DNA from: Candidatus Pacearchaeota archaeon
Lineage (GTDB): Archaea > Nanoarchaeota > Nanoarchaeia > Pacearchaeales > GW2011-AR1
Assembly (NCBI GenBank): GCA_002690445.1
Contig: NZER01000470.1
Coordinates: forward strand, 1 to 24,080
Length of the DNA: 24,080 nucleotides
Direction of reading: 5' to 3'
Every line of letters starts with the position of its first letter. Within the stretch, counting starts at the first letter, position 1. A program made the translations under genes and the position numbers. Shown piece after piece: positions 23,961-24,080 of the stretch. Below the pieces are notes generated by a model. That model worked only from the letters and a program-made list of their open reading frames with translations. It searched no databases and was not told where the DNA came from.

Positions 23961-24080
23961 TAGGCCACCTCCATCAATTGCCATCTTTCATAATTTTTCC
24001 TGGTTTCCCATGATCCGTGTTTCTCTACTATTTCATCCATTGTCTTAACCCACCTTTTTTCATAATCTTCAAAATTATAG
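23960..24080 (-). CDS. C-terminal 39 residues of an upstream gene
   Basis: A frame open from the right edge ends with TAA at 23960, overlapping the next ATG by one base. The 39 visible residues are charged and Trp/Tyr-rich (RWVKTMDEIVEKHGSWETRK) and look like the C-terminal helix of a soluble enzyme, possibly another glycosyltransferase, but the family cannot be read from so little. The clean TAATG junction supports a real coding end. Confidence 0.6.
   Translation of the reverse strand, partial: YNFEDYEKRWVKTMDEIVEKHGSWETRKNYERWQLMEVA
23965..23972 (-). promoter_or_regulatory. Ribosome binding site of the GT4-GT2 gene
   Basis: GGAGGTGG on the minus strand, within the last codons of the upstream gene, with GGAGG 7 nt from the ATG at 23960. 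It decides between that ATG and the in-frame ATG at 23984. Confidence 0.7.

Noticed and set aside
21969..23984. GT4-GT2 gene starting at the ATG at 23984
   Set aside because: That ATG is inside the upstream gene's last codons. The ATG at 23960 has GGAGG at ideal spacing and the usual TAATG junction.
1..24080. Interpretation as a bacterial O-antigen locus beside a prophage
   Set aside because: Glycan genes run into the sigma and virion genes on one strand with coupled overlaps and no integrase, attachment site or host gene. A phage genome is simpler, though wider context would decide.

Overview
The window looks like part of a large tailed-phage genome (Caudoviricetes, probably an uncultured T4-like or jumbo myovirus, plausibly marine). 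All genes lie on the minus strand, so transcription runs from the right edge to the left edge. Genes are packed with overlaps of 1-40 nt or gaps under 60 nt, and no stretch over 57 nt lacks a gene. Phage origin is inferred from a T4 gp55-like late sigma factor (8179-8874), an M15 peptidase on a virion-like protein (6598-7890), a giant virion-type protein over 1,847 aa long (left edge) and many small hypothetical genes. I saw no tRNA, rRNA, CRISPR array, insertion sequence or clear terminator.

Right part (24080 to 9657): a 15-gene glycan cluster, the first gene cut by the edge. In transcription order it holds a GT4-GT2 fusion glycosyltransferase, dTDP-glucose 4,6-dehydratase (rmlB), two DxD glycosyltransferases, two SAM methyltransferase-like proteins, another DxD glycosyltransferase, a DegT-type sugar aminotransferase, an FdtA-type ketoisomerase, an FkbM methyltransferase, a GT29 sialyltransferase-like protein, a HAD phosphatase, a DRE-TIM aldolase fused to a CMP-sugar cytidylyltransferase, GDP-fucose synthase (fcl), GDP-mannose 4,6-dehydratase (gmd) and a short UDP-glucose dehydrogenase (ugd). 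Together these suggest four activated sugar types: a dTDP-3-amino-3,6-dideoxyhexose, GDP-fucose, a UDP-uronic acid and a CMP-ulosonic acid-like sugar.

Middle (9655 to 7892): small genes continuing without a break: a 67-aa unknown, an FmdB-type zinc ribbon, a one-TM acidic-tailed protein, the gp55-like sigma factor, and a 96-aa protein that could be its co-activator.

Left part (7890 to 1): virion genes: a 430-aa M15 peptidase protein, a 329-aa probable structural protein and the giant protein. T4-type late promoter candidates (TATAAATA and AATAAATA) lie just upstream of the last two.

The most notable system is the AT-rich module at 12417-15775. A pyruvate-type aldolase fused to a CMP-transferase, a HAD phosphatase and a sialyltransferase-like enzyme form a coherent route to make, activate and transfer an ulosonic acid without a NeuB-type synthase. 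This is inferred from domain content and motifs and is not demonstrated.
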